Shown: positions 18,459 through 28,000 of the stretch, piece after piece
How the letters are laid out: each line of letters starts with the position of its first letter
How positions within the stretch are numbered: the stretch's first letter is position 1
Assembly (NCBI GenBank): GCA_030065935.1
Contig: JASJCP010000001.1
Span: forward strand, 94,771 to 158,770
Length of the DNA: 64,000 nucleotides
Direction of reading: 5' to 3'
From: Xenococcaceae cyanobacterium MO_167.B27
Lineage (GTDB): Bacteria; Cyanobacteriota; Cyanobacteriia; Cyanobacteriales; Xenococcaceae
Position numbers and translations under genes: made by a program
The notes under the pieces: generated by a model
What the model was told of the DNA's origin: nothing
Seen by the model: the letters and a program-made list of their open reading frames with translations, nothing else
Databases searched by the model: none

Positions 18459-19474
18459 AGTTAACGGATCTAAAACCAATAATTGCTAGTAAGCCAGAAA
18501 GCAATATTGTTATTCCTCAGAAACAACAACCAGAATCTGACCTTCCCTTTTACCGCAAACTGGGACGTACTGACCTAACTGTTAGTTGTTTAGGTTTAGG
18601 TGGAGGGGGACATATTTCTAGTGAAGACACTCTCTATGCTTTTGATCGCGGTGTTAACTACTTCTTCTATTCTAGCGATTTACATCACTATCTCTATAGT
18701 TCTATGGGAGAAGCTTTACGCAAACTCTGTGGTCGTGGTTCATCCTATCGGGATAAGGTAGTCTTGGCAACAGTAACTTATCTTGTAAAAACCCCAGAGG
18801 CAGTATTGGCATCTTTATTAGACCAGTTTGTCGATTTAAAAATGGACTATATAGATGTCTTCTTTTGGGGTTGGATCGACACCGATAATGAGCATGATTT
18901 TAATAAGTGCATGGCTGCGTCTAACGACTTGCGAGGTGCTAACTCCGTCTATCAGCGTACTATCGAAAGAATGTTCGAGACTTCCGAGCGGATGAAGAAA
19001 ATGGGGATAGTACGCTATATTGGTGCTTCTTTCCACAGCCATGATCTTGCTAATCAATGGCTGAATAGTCCCTTGTTAGATGTAGTCATGGTGCGTCATA
19101 ATGTTGCTCACCGCACTGCACAACAAAAAGTTTTCCCTTACCTTGATCCCCAAGACCCCCAAAGACCAGGAATAGTGACTTTTAAATCGGCAGGAATGCG
19201 CGGTCATCTCTGGGAATCACCACCCTTACTACCGTCTGGATGTTGGCAACCTTCTGTCCCTGACCTGTATCGGTATTCTCTTAGTCAAAACAGTGTTGAT
19301 GTTGCTTTGGCAGGATGGACTAAGCGGAAACACATCGACGAGGCGATCGCTGGAATAGAAAAAGGGAAACTTACTGCTAAAGAACTAGATTATCTCGATC
19401 TTTACGGGGATTTACACCGCAATCGCTTTAAAAAGGGCGAAATTCCGCGCGAGCGTCTGATTTATCGCTCCTAA
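18455..19474 (+). CDS. aldo/keto-reductase-fold protein with apparently lost catalytic tetrad
   Basis: This 339-residue protein belongs to the AKR superfamily by overall pattern: LGRTDLTVSCLGLGGGG, DRGVNYFFYSSD, DYIDVFFWGW, MGIVRYIGASFHS and GIVTFKSAGMRG. By manual alignment the canonical AKR residues are replaced: the catalytic Asp (FDTA motif) by Phe, the Lys (VVLATK) by Val in VVLATV, and the His (QIHWPD) by Gly in FFWGWID. It may be a non-catalytic scaffold or use different chemistry. If active, reduction of dehydroamino acids is a tempting but unsupported role. It is the third gene of the kinase-HopA1 operon and starts inside the HopA1 stop codon. Confidence 0.75.
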   Translation: MKLTDLKPIIASKPESNIVIPQKQQPESDLPFYRKLGRTDLTVSCLGLGGGGHISSEDTLYAFDRGVNYFFYSSDLHHYLYSSMGEALRKLCGRGSSYRDKVVLATVTYLVKTPEAVLASLLDQFVDLKMDYIDVFFWGWIDTDNEHDFNKCMAASNDLRGANSVYQRTIERMFETSERMKKMGIVRYIGASFHSHDLANQWLNSPLLDVVMVRHNVAHRTAQQKVFPYLDPQDPQRPGIVTFKSAGMRGHLWESPPLLPSGCWQPSVPDLYRYSLSQNSVDVALAGWTKRKHIDEAIAGIEKGKLTAKELDYLDLYGDLHRNRFKKGEIPRERLIYRS

Positions 19475-19538
19475 ATTTAACTAAGATGCCAAAGGAACTA
19501 GCAATCTCTTTATAATCTTATATCACTGATTACTGATT

Positions 19539-20324
19539 ATGACCAACAACACTATTGAAATTCAAGAAACTAATCCCAATTCATTATTCCCCACGATCTC
19601 TCCTGTTACAGATGCAGAACTGGTCGATTATCTGCGTCATTCCTATAAGTTGGCCGAGATAGCCACTTTGGCTGAAGAAGAGGCTTTTATTGTCAAACTT
19701 TGTCAGCATTTTGACATTCAAGTCAGTGATGAAGAATGGCAAGCAGCAGGAGATGCTTTTCGCCTGGAACATAAATTGTTAGGAGTCAAAGAAACTACTG
19801 ACTGGCTAGCTCGACAAAGAATTACCGTAGAAGATTGGTCGGAGGGAATTAGGCTGAGGCTATTAACTAAGAAACTAAAAGAGTATTTGTTCGGTGCCAA
19901 TGTCGATATGCACTACATCAGCAACCGCGAGCATTACAAAAGAGTTGCTTTATCTCAAATCCTTGTCCTCGATCTCGCAACTGCATCTGAGGTAATGCGC
20001 TCCCTCTCGGAAGAAAAGACTTCGTTTTGTGCTTTAGCTTTAGAATATTCCAAAGGCAAACAATCTCATACTAACGGTGGTTTTCTAGGTATTCTCTACG
20101 CATCGCAACTAGCACCAGAAATGGCATCAGCGATCACTGATGCGCCAGTAGGAGCAGTGATCGGTCCAATCCAAACCGAACTTGGGTATCACATTATTAG
20201 GGTTGAAAAATGGTTCCCCACAGAAATGAGCGAATCTGTCAGAGAAGAGATTTTAAATACTCTTTGGCGAGTTTGGCTCAGAGAACAAAAAGACCAAAAT
20301 GAAATTTTGGCAGAAAAAAATTAA
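19539..20324 (+). CDS. PpiC/parvulin-type peptidylprolyl isomerase
   Basis: This 261-residue protein has an N-terminal SurA-like helical region (about 20-135) and a parvulin rotamase domain (about 140-240): RVALSQILVL, FCALALEYSKGKQSHTNGG, FLGILYASQLAPEM and GPIQTELGYHIIRVE. No signal peptide is visible, so it probably acts in the cytosol. Such PpiC proteins commonly sit beside C39/HlyD export genes in cyanobacteria, where a chaperone role for secreted peptides is suspected. It lies 64 bp after the AKR-like gene and 55 bp before precursor 4. Confidence 0.85.
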   Translation: MTNNTIEIQETNPNSLFPTISPVTDAELVDYLRHSYKLAEIATLAEEEAFIVKLCQHFDIQVSDEEWQAAGDAFRLEHKLLGVKETTDWLARQRITVEDWSEGIRLRLLTKKLKEYLFGANVDMHYISNREHYKRVALSQILVLDLATASEVMRSLSEEKTSFCALALEYSKGKQSHTNGGFLGILYASQLAPEMASAITDAPVGAVIGPIQTELGYHIIRVEKWFPTEMSESVREEILNTLWRVWLREQKDQNEILAEKN

Positions 20325-20379
20325 GAGATAAATCATCTCAACCAAATGTGAATGATTAATTTTATTTAGGAGAAAACAA

Positions 20380-20637
20380 ATGGCTCAACTTAAACTATCT
20401 GAACTAAGTCCTGCCGGCTCAGAACTATTTCGAGATTCAGAAACTTTTTTAGAAGAACTAAGTGATCGCGAACTAGATTTTGTTGTTGGAGGGGATAGCG
20501 TTGACAGTGTGGCTACTGTAAATAGTGAAAGTGTAGGCAGTATTAACACTGCTAGTGTGGTAGGAATTTCTCAAACCAACGTAACTATTAATATTTCTAA
20601 TATCGATGCCTCTGATGTAGTGGTTATTATTCCCTAG
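20380..20637 (+). CDS. RiPP precursor peptide 4 (double-glycine leader)
   Basis: This 85-residue peptide has a variant of the shared leader (KLSELSPAGSELFRDSETFL...LDFVVGG) and the longest core, about 46 residues. The core begins DSVDSVATVNSESVGSINTA and includes GISQTNVT, clearly related to precursor 1 (SVASQNSISVGTVNTV; GISQTFVT). It has many Ser/Thr and no Cys. TTAGGAGAAAACAA precedes the ATG. No conserved-loop hairpin is seen here. Downstream (20,640-20,820) a palindrome CTTCCATCGAAGGAAG and long inverted GGAGATT.AAGATTGTAGATT arms could act as a terminator. Confidence 0.82.
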   Translation: MAQLKLSELSPAGSELFRDSETFLEELSDRELDFVVGGDSVDSVATVNSESVGSINTASVVGISQTNVTINISNIDASDVVVIIP

Positions 20638-20820
20638 ATAAGAGAATTGGAGATTTAAGATTGTAGATTAATGGGCACAGGCTCCTTCCATCGAAGGAAG
20701 GGGATAATCGCGCAATCCAATAATTCAGAAAATCATGTTTTTCAAAATCTTCAATCTACAATCTCCTTTTCCTCGCGGGTAATTGTCGGTGTCAATCTAC
20801 CAGGGAGCAATCTGCAATCT

Positions 20821-21627
20821 TCAATCCCTTGACATCCTCCCGTTCGGCAACGTCATTTTAGCTTTCCCATTAGATAAGGGTATTTGCTCTCCATTTAAAT
20901 CGATCTCAATTTCTACATCTTTCATTTGTGTTTGTAACCATTGAGAAAATAACTCGCCAAGAATTTGCTTCCTAATTTGTTCATTAAATTTTGGCTGGAT
21001 AATTTCTTCAACCAAAATTAGATAGATCCCTGTTGAAGTAGTGATAGGTTTGAGAAGCTTTGGCGGATTCGTAGCAAAGACAGCATGGGAAATTTCCGCT
21101 GGTAACTCTCGACGACTTAATATACCGCGATAGCCCCCAGCTCGTCGCAGATCTGGTTTCTTAATATATTGACGCGCAACTTCATGAAAGCTAATTTCTT
21201 CTTCTTCTAAGGCGCAATATAGTTCTATGGCGATATCTTCATCATTTAACAACACTTCATATATGGCTGCGCCAGCATAATCTAATTGATGTTGATAAAA
21301 ATGAGCTTCTACGCGATCGCTAAATAAGTGTTCAACTAATTTTTGAGAGAGTACATTAGTATAAATTAATTTTTCAAAGTCATCTAACGATAAATGGTGT
21401 TTTTGCAGCCAAATCTCAGTATCTTGAATAGTCTGAAGTTGTTGACTCAGCCGAAAATTATCCGAAGCTTTTTGCAACTCTTTTAGATTAATAGTTAACC
21501 CTATTTCTGCTGCTTTACTCTCAATAATCTTACAGGTAATAATGCTTTCTAGGATATTAGGAAGTTGGCACGATACCTTCAGATGATTGAAAATATCTTC
21601 ACTATTGACACTAATTGCTTTTTTCAT
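20821..21627 (-). CDS. second PpiC/parvulin-type peptidylprolyl isomerase
   Basis: This 268-residue protein is a diverged paralog of the 19.5-kb PpiC. It has a helical N-terminal region (HLKVSCQLPNILESIITCKI) and a parvulin domain (AAIYEVLLND, FHEVARQYIKKPDLRRAGG, YRGILSRRELPAEISHAVF, PITTSTGIYLILVEE). It points toward precursor 4. The last about 12 residues (MTLPNGRMSRD) are encoded by CGGGAGGATGTC-type sequence, an IS605-type end motif found elsewhere in the window, so the natural C-terminus was probably slightly different. The likely role is chaperoning an exported substrate. Confidence 0.8.
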   Translation of the reverse strand: MKKAISVNSEDIFNHLKVSCQLPNILESIITCKIIESKAAEIGLTINLKELQKASDNFRLSQQLQTIQDTEIWLQKHHLSLDDFEKLIYTNVLSQKLVEHLFSDRVEAHFYQHQLDYAGAAIYEVLLNDEDIAIELYCALEEEEISFHEVARQYIKKPDLRRAGGYRGILSRRELPAEISHAVFATNPPKLLKPITTSTGIYLILVEEIIQPKFNEQIRKQILGELFSQWLQTQMKDVEIEIDLNGEQIPLSNGKAKMTLPNGRMSRD

Positions 21628-21913
21628 AATTAGTTTTAGTTCAAAGATTAATTCTCTAAGGAATTCGCTGACTAGAGAAACGATCGTTTTATGGGAGACT
21701 GTCAGTTACTATCTCATATTGTCACTTTTAGCTATCAAGGATCGTATAAGTGATATTAAAATTTAAAGACTTAACAATCTTAGTTTAGTCATATTTATTA
21801 TTTAAGATTTAGCATTTATCATAGTGTTCTAAACAGGTTTAAGGTGCTGCCAAAATCATTTGTCCCCTTAAACGAGGCTTGAATTCAGTGGAAGTGTGTA
21901 GGGATTTCAAGTA

Positions 21914-21947
21914 TCCCAACGCCATAATCGCAAGATTTGGCGTGGGA
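21914..21947 (-). repeat. REP-like palindrome, copy 2 (inverted core)
   Basis: It has the same arms as 13,802-13,835 (TCCCAACGCCA / TGGCGTGGGA), with the core TAATCGCAAGATT, the reverse complement of the first copy's core with one change. It stands alone with no transposase. Confidence 0.65.
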
Positions 21948-22081
21948 CTTATCCTTTTTTTCAGTCTTAATTCTCTCAATAAGGGGTCAAAATATTTTTT
22001 AGACTTGAATGAATATAAAAAAAATCAAAATAACACTATTACAATTACAAGTGGCTAGAAATTTAAGTTCTTAGAGGCTCT

Positions 22082-22753
22082 ATGAATTTTCAAGAGGATG
22101 TTGTGTCTAAAATTGGGAATTTGACGGTATTAAATATGGGAGAAATTATCGCTAATATAGATAGTCGTGAGATTTCTTTGGTAACAGGAGGAGACGGAGA
22201 AGACATTATCCTCCTCTTACCTACATTAGGAGATAATTTTGTTTCTAGCGGTGCAGGAGATGATATTTTAGTTGGTAACGGAGGCGACGACACTCTTAAT
22301 GGCGGAGAAGGAGACGATCTTATCGCTAGTTTAAGTGGAAATGACTCTCTTTCCGGTGGTAGAGGAAATGATACTCTAACTGGGGGTGGCGTTAGCTTCA
22401 CAAATGATCTCCTCTTGGTTACGGTTGATACTAGTGGGATTGATACTCTGACTGGCGGAGAAGGAGAAGACTTATTCGTACTAGGTGGCAGGTCTTCAAC
22501 TATTTCAAAAGAAGCGGAAACAGATATTATTTATTACGATGAAGCGGGTAATAAAGACTATGCTTTGATTACCGATTTCAACAAAATTGAAGATACAATC
22601 AATCTGGGTGGTGCTACTAGTGATTATCATCTTGGCTCGTCGCGGAACGACTTGCCAGCAGGTACGGCACTATATCAAGACGGAGAATTGATTGCAATTA
22701 TTCAAGGCAGTTCTCAACTCAGTCTTGAGGATAGTTATTTTCAGGGTAATTAA
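22082..22753 (+). CDS. short RTX-type calcium-binding protein with a Gly-Gly in its N-terminal region
   Basis: This 223-residue protein has about 35 N-terminal residues ending LVTGGDGED, followed by RTX nonapeptides ([38 protein letters not shown]), which bind Ca2+ outside the cell. Its C-terminal half ([18 protein letters not shown]...) is typical of cyanobacterial hemolysin-type exoproteins. RTX proteins normally carry a C-terminal type I signal. Here the Gly-Gly near residue 37 could also be cut by the C39 peptidase of the exporter 2.3 kb downstream. It starts at ATG 22082. Confidence 0.8.
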   Translation: MNFQEDVVSKIGNLTVLNMGEIIANIDSREISLVTGGDGEDIILLLPTLGDNFVSSGAGDDILVGNGGDDTLNGGEGDDLIASLSGNDSLSGGRGNDTLTGGGVSFTNDLLLVTVDTSGIDTLTGGEGEDLFVLGGRSSTISKEAETDIIYYDEAGNKDYALITDFNKIEDTINLGGATSDYHLGSSRNDLPAGTALYQDGELIAIIQGSSQLSLEDSYFQGN

Positions 22754-24193
22754 CAGTTATTCATAATCTCAATAAATCTGTAAATATCTTGTATAATATT
22801 GCAATTAGTAAAATCAAATTAGTTAACCTTGAAAAATTAGCTCGACTTTCTTCCAGATTATAAACACGAGTTTTGCAGTCTTTAAACATTGCTTTATGGG
22901 AAAGGGCGGATTTTAAGTTATGTGTTGAATCAATAAGTTATTGTTAGGGATATTTCCCCCCTTCCTCCCAATACGTTGGCGGTAAATTTTAACAACCCTT
23001 GGAGATCATTAACTTAGAATTAGTAGTACCCGAAAACAGACGCAGGATTTCCTACCGACAAAGGTAGATATTTGGATTAGCGGAGTGAAATCCTTTGATA
23101 AAAAGCTTCCTTCGTTAACTAATTTGCTACGAGAATAATCCCTCATCAAAAAGCGAGGGATTGTCAATCATAAGTGTCACCAGAGCAGAGGAAAAAGGCT
23201 GTATCGGTTATTGGGTGGTAGGAGTAAAGATTACTTTGGCACTAAAGTATCAGATAACACTATCTGTATCTCGCTCAAAGCCTCATAAGTTCCTCACAAT
23301 CTTTCACTAAGTTTTGAGTAGAGCTAATTCAATGTTGTTAAAAGGAGAATATTTGAATTAATCAAGTACTGCTCTTCTATTTGGGCTTATTTGCATCATT
23401 AATTATAGGTACCAGGTTTATTCTTTTCCTCCCACCTCTGGATGCAATAGTACTAAAAATTTCTGATTAGTTTTGTTATGCCCCTAGTATAGATGTAGCA
23501 TTAGCTTATTTTAGGTTAATACCCCTTACTATCCCCTTGCTTATATCAGAATAGCAAGGATTAGCAATTGCATTATTAGCAGAATTAAGTGCTTTATGGC
23601 TATGGATTATTGTCCATGAATTGATTCATCAAGAGCAATCCCATCAAGCCAAAATTAATCCCACGATGAGTAATATAATATAATATAATATAGTTGGCAA
23701 GTGTCACAATTATTTAGCCGTTTGGATTAGTATAAAAAAAGTGACTATTAGCAAACAGGCTGGAGATTAGTATATTTGCTTTACTAAAGTCATCGTTACA
23801 GCGCCGTAAAACTACGATGCCTGCTGTTATCACATTCCACGGTCAAGAATGTTTAACCTAGCTTGTCTAGGGAGTGTCTATAAATTTATCTAGCAGCGTA
23901 GCACTCGTCAAAAGCGATGCAGCGCGGTCTTGGGGGAAACCGCTACTCACTGTTGTATCAAGAGGGCGAATCGAGCCAGTATGTATGTAAAGTATTTGAG
24001 AGCGCGTTCTCAACCCTTCGATTCCCTTAAACTCTAATCCATCTGATGCCTAAATTTTATGGCATTTACCCTAGTATTTTCGCTGATTTAACAGTTACTT
24101 TACTGGCAAAAATCCAGGTTATTGCAGTAACAAAAAACTCTTCAATGAGCCAAAAAAATTGACAATTTGAGTCAGTTTTTAACCAATGCGGAT
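22754..24193. other. gene-poor region with coding debris
   Basis: I find no intact gene in these 1.4 kb. A readable remnant at about 23,578-23,670 (ELSALWLWIIVHELIHQEQ) looks coding but is unassigned. A GC-rich repeat at about 23,890-23,950 contains GCGCGGTCTTGGGGGAAAC, related in reverse complement to the insert in the TnpB fragment at about 44,450. The rest is AT-rich and unremarkable. Confidence 0.4.
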
Positions 24194-24318
24194 TGAAGAA
24201 AATTTGTATTGCAAAATATTAAAAAAGGTATGGGGTTTTTCGGCTTTTTTTGAAGAAAACTTGTATTGCAAAATATTAAAAAAGTATGGGTTTTTCGGCT
24301 TTTTTTGAGGAAAACTTG
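24194..24318 (+). repeat. 2.2-copy tandem repeat upstream of the HTH gene
   Basis: A unit of about 56 bp (GAAGAAAACTTGTATTGCAA ... GTTTTTCGGCTTTTTTT) is repeated twice with minor changes, and a third copy begins (TGAGGAAAACTTG). It ends 52 bp before the helix-turn-helix gene, so it may contain its promoter or an operator. Confidence 0.8.
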
Positions 24319-24370
24319 ATAATATCAAGAAAAATTGGTATTACTTTGTAAATCTAACTAAAGTAAGATA

Positions 24371-25042
24371 ATGATTAGTAATTACTTGATAGAAGATAGT
24401 AATCAATCAAAGGTTACTCAAGAAGATGAAACAAAATTACTATCACCATTTCAAAGAACATTGTTGAGTAAAAACTTAGAAAAAGATTTACGTCCAGAAT
24501 ATATTCGTCGGATTAAAATCATGCTTATGGCAGATTCGGGATATTCTCAAACAGAAATTTGTCAAGCTCTCAATTGTTCTCAAGAAACCGCAAGATATTG
24601 GATACTTGCAGCAAAAACAGGACAGGCTCATAAGTGGAAAGAATTATCCTTGGGCAGACCCAAAAGAATCAATGAAGAATATCTAGCAAGACTGAAAGAA
24701 TTAGTTTCTCAAAATCCCCGTGATTGTGGCTACGCTTTTTCACGCTGGACGGCACAATGGTTGAGTAAGCATTTGGCAAAAGAATTCAATATTGAAATCA
24801 GCGATCGCCATATCAATCGTTTGCTCAAAAAAATGGGACTGTCCACCCGTCCAAAGCAGTCTCAGAAAGAAAAAAATAACATAGAGCCAAACACACCTAC
24901 TGGCATTGTGATTAAGAACCTCAATGATACTGGCGAGCCAGAATCAGTTGATTTTAGACTTTTCCCTGGGAACTACCATCTTCCTGCAACAGATACAGAA
25001 AACTCTTACTACATAAGGGTTTCAATAAACCATAACCATTGA
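24371..25042 (+). CDS. helix-turn-helix protein (domesticated transposase-type HTH) upstream of the exporter
   Basis: This 223-residue protein has two winged-HTH segments of the Helix-turn-helix_29/IS630 type: RIKIMLMADSGYSQTEICQA...ETARYWI and then EYLARLKELVSQNPRDCGYA...WTAQWLSKHL, ending with ISDRHINRLLKKMGLS. The DDE nuclease domain of IS630 transposases is absent. In its place is a short tail (TPTGIVIKNLNDTGEPESVDFR). Proteins of this kind often sit just before C39/HlyD exporter genes in cyanobacteria. A regulatory role is likely. The exporter ATG follows 31 bp after its stop. Confidence 0.75.
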   Translation: MISNYLIEDSNQSKVTQEDETKLLSPFQRTLLSKNLEKDLRPEYIRRIKIMLMADSGYSQTEICQALNCSQETARYWILAAKTGQAHKWKELSLGRPKRINEEYLARLKELVSQNPRDCGYAFSRWTAQWLSKHLAKEFNIEISDRHINRLLKKMGLSTRPKQSQKEKNNIEPNTPTGIVIKNLNDTGEPESVDFRLFPGNYHLPATDTENSYYIRVSINHNH

Positions 25043-25073
25043 GATACTAATCTTGATTCTACCGAACAAAACT

Positions 25074-28000
25074 ATGATTCTAGATATATCGTCTCAATCT
25101 GCTCTTAAAAACTATCTAGAACAAAAGTTAAAGCAGACTTTAGGAGCAAAGCTATCTGCCTCAGAACTAGACCTTTGCTTACAAACTATTCAAATCATTG
25201 AACCCAAACCAGGAAAGCCTTGTTGGCAGTCTTCAAAATCGAACCCAGGAATCTATATTGCCCTCGAAGGTAAAGCTAGAATACTTGATCGACACAATGA
25301 CTTTTTAGCCTCTTTAGAAGCAGAGTCATCTTTTGGAGAGTTAAGTCTATTTCCTCAAGAGTCTTTTCTGGACTATACAGTCAGAGCTTCTTTTAATCTC
25401 AAACTTATCTATTTACCTGGAGAATTGCTCCAACGGCTCATCGCCCAAAATCCTGCTATTGGGGATCAACTTCATCGCCGAGCCTTACAACTAGATTTAC
25501 TCTTGCTCTGCCGTCAAACTTTCCCATTTAAAAATGTTGCTGTAAGCAAGTTAAATAAAATTATCTCTTTGCTCCAACCTCATGATCTATCACCAGGAAA
25601 ACTAAATGATCCCCAGATAAGTAAGGGAGCTTTGTGGTTGATTAGAAAAGGAAAGTTGACCAACTTCAGCACAAGACTTCAAGCTGGTAGCCTCTACTGT
25701 CCTCATCCAACTAATAATCAGGAATCTTGGCAAGTCGAACAACCAACAGAACTATATAGTCTCAGCCAAGAAAATGCTCAATTAGCCCAATTATATATAC
25801 CTCAACTCGCTGAAATTATTACCTCTGAACCTAAAGAGAAAATAGGATCTGCTTTAGTGCCGACAATCTCGACAAAACCTATCTTAGGGGAGGCACAAGG
25901 GGTTGAATCTTCCACAAATAACAGAGCTTCAAAAATAGCTGCTAAGAAACAAGCAAACCGAAAACAACTAGCTTACTTTCCTAAACCAACTCAAAGAGTC
26001 GGTCATCTTTGGCAAAGATTAACTCGTCGTTATCCTTTCTATGCTCAACAAAGTTCTTCTGATTGTGGTGCAGCCTGTTTAGTAATGGTGGGACGCTATT
26101 GGGGTAAGCAATTTAGTCTTAATCGACTTCGCGAACTAGCTAGAGTAAACCGTAGTGGTTCATTACTGAAAGGATTGGTCAATGCTGCTGAAACTATTGG
26201 TTTTGTGACTCGTCCCGTTAGAGCTTCTTTAAATCAGTTGGGGAAACAAAAACTTCCCGCCATCGTACATTGGGAAGGCAACCACTATATAGTTGTGTAT
26301 GAAATCAAGCGGGATAGGGTTATTGTTGGAGATCCCGCCCTAGGTCAACGCACTCTTACTCCCAAAGAGTTTAAAGCTGGCTGGACTGGCTACACCCTAT
26401 TGCTCGAACCTACTGTTTTATTAGACCAAGGTGAAGAAGCGTCAACTCCCTTCTGGCAGTTTTGGGAATTAGTTAGACCCCATAAAGTCGTCCTTTCGGA
26501 AATATTTGTAGCTTCGCTGCTGATTCAATTATTTGCCTTAGTAACCCCCTTATTAACGCAACTATTGCTTGATCGCGTGGTGGTGCAGCGCAGTAGTCTC
26601 AGTTTGATGGCGGTAGGAGTAGGATTATTACTTTTTGGGCTATTTAGGGTAATAATGACTGGATTACGTCAATATTTGCTAGATCACACTGCCCAAAGAG
26701 TAGATATAGCTTTAATCGTTGGTTTTATCCGCCATACTTTTCGTTTACCTTTAGGCTTTTTTGAATCTCGCTATGTAGGGGATATTATCGCTCGGGTTCA
26801 GGAAAATCACAAAATCCAACGTTTTTTAACGGGAGAAGCTTTATCAATTGTTCTGGATCTGCTGACGGTATTTATTTATATTAGCTTGATGTTTTGGTAT
26901 AGCTGGCAACTAGCTTTACTAACATTGGCAATTGTTCCGCCCTTTTTTTTGCTAGCTTTTATTGCTACACCATTTTTGCAAAAGGTTTCCCGCGAGATTT
27001 TTAATGCCTTAGCCAAAGAAAGCAGCTTTTTAATTGAAGCTCTTACAGGAATAACTACTATCAAGTCTATGGCAGTAGAACAGCGAGTACGCTGGGATTG
27101 GGAAGAATTGCTGAATCGCTCGGTCAGAAAGACCTTTGCTGGACAGGTTATTAGTAACAAACTGCAAATTTTTAGTTCTACCATTGAAGTTTTAGCCCGC
27201 ACGGCTATTCTCTGGTTTGGTGCATGGCAAGTAATTCAAAATCAACTCACTATTGGACAGTTGGTTGCCTTTAATATGTTGCTGGGTAATGTGATTAGTC
27301 CATTTCAGCGATTAACTGTGTTGTGGAATCAACTACAAGAAGTTATTATTTCCATCGAACGGATTAATGATGTTTTGGATGCCGAACCAGAAGAAGATCT
27401 CAATCGTCAACCCCGTCAAATCTTGACATCTTTGGGAGGAGACTTATCCTTTCAAAATGTAACTTTCCGTTACCATCCTGATAGTGAATATAATGTTATC
27501 GAAAATCTGAGCTTTGAAATCAAACCAGGACAGACTGTTGCGCTTGTTGGTCGTAGTGGTTCGGGCAAAACTACCGTTGCTAAGTTAATTCTTGGTTTGT
27601 ACAGTCCTACAGACGGTAGAATTTTAATCGACGGTCACGATCTGACTAAGCTATCTTTGCAGTCATTGCGATCGCAAATTGGAGTAGTCGATCAATCTAA
27701 TTTTCTATTTGGGGGGACGATTCGGGAAAATATTAGTATCTCTCATCCCGAAGCCAGTTTAGAAGAGATCCGCCATGCTGCTATCTTAGCAGGAGCAAAT
27801 GAGTTTATTGAGCAATTGCCCTTGGGTTACGAAGCCCCCATCGGCGAACGAGGAGGAATGCTTTCAGGCGGTCAGTGCCAGCGTTTAGCGATCGCCCGTG
27901 CTTTGTTGGGCAATCCCAAGCTGCTAATTTTAGACGAAGCTACAAGCAACTTGGACGCAGAATCAGAACGGATTATTCAAACCAATCTCAATACTATTCT

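Noticed and set aside
14637..20637. Calling the precursors lanthipeptides
   Set aside because: No core contains cysteine, so thioether rings cannot form from these peptides.
24371..25042. Annotating the HTH protein as an active IS630 transposase
   Set aside because: The DDE domain is missing and there are no terminal inverted repeats around the gene.
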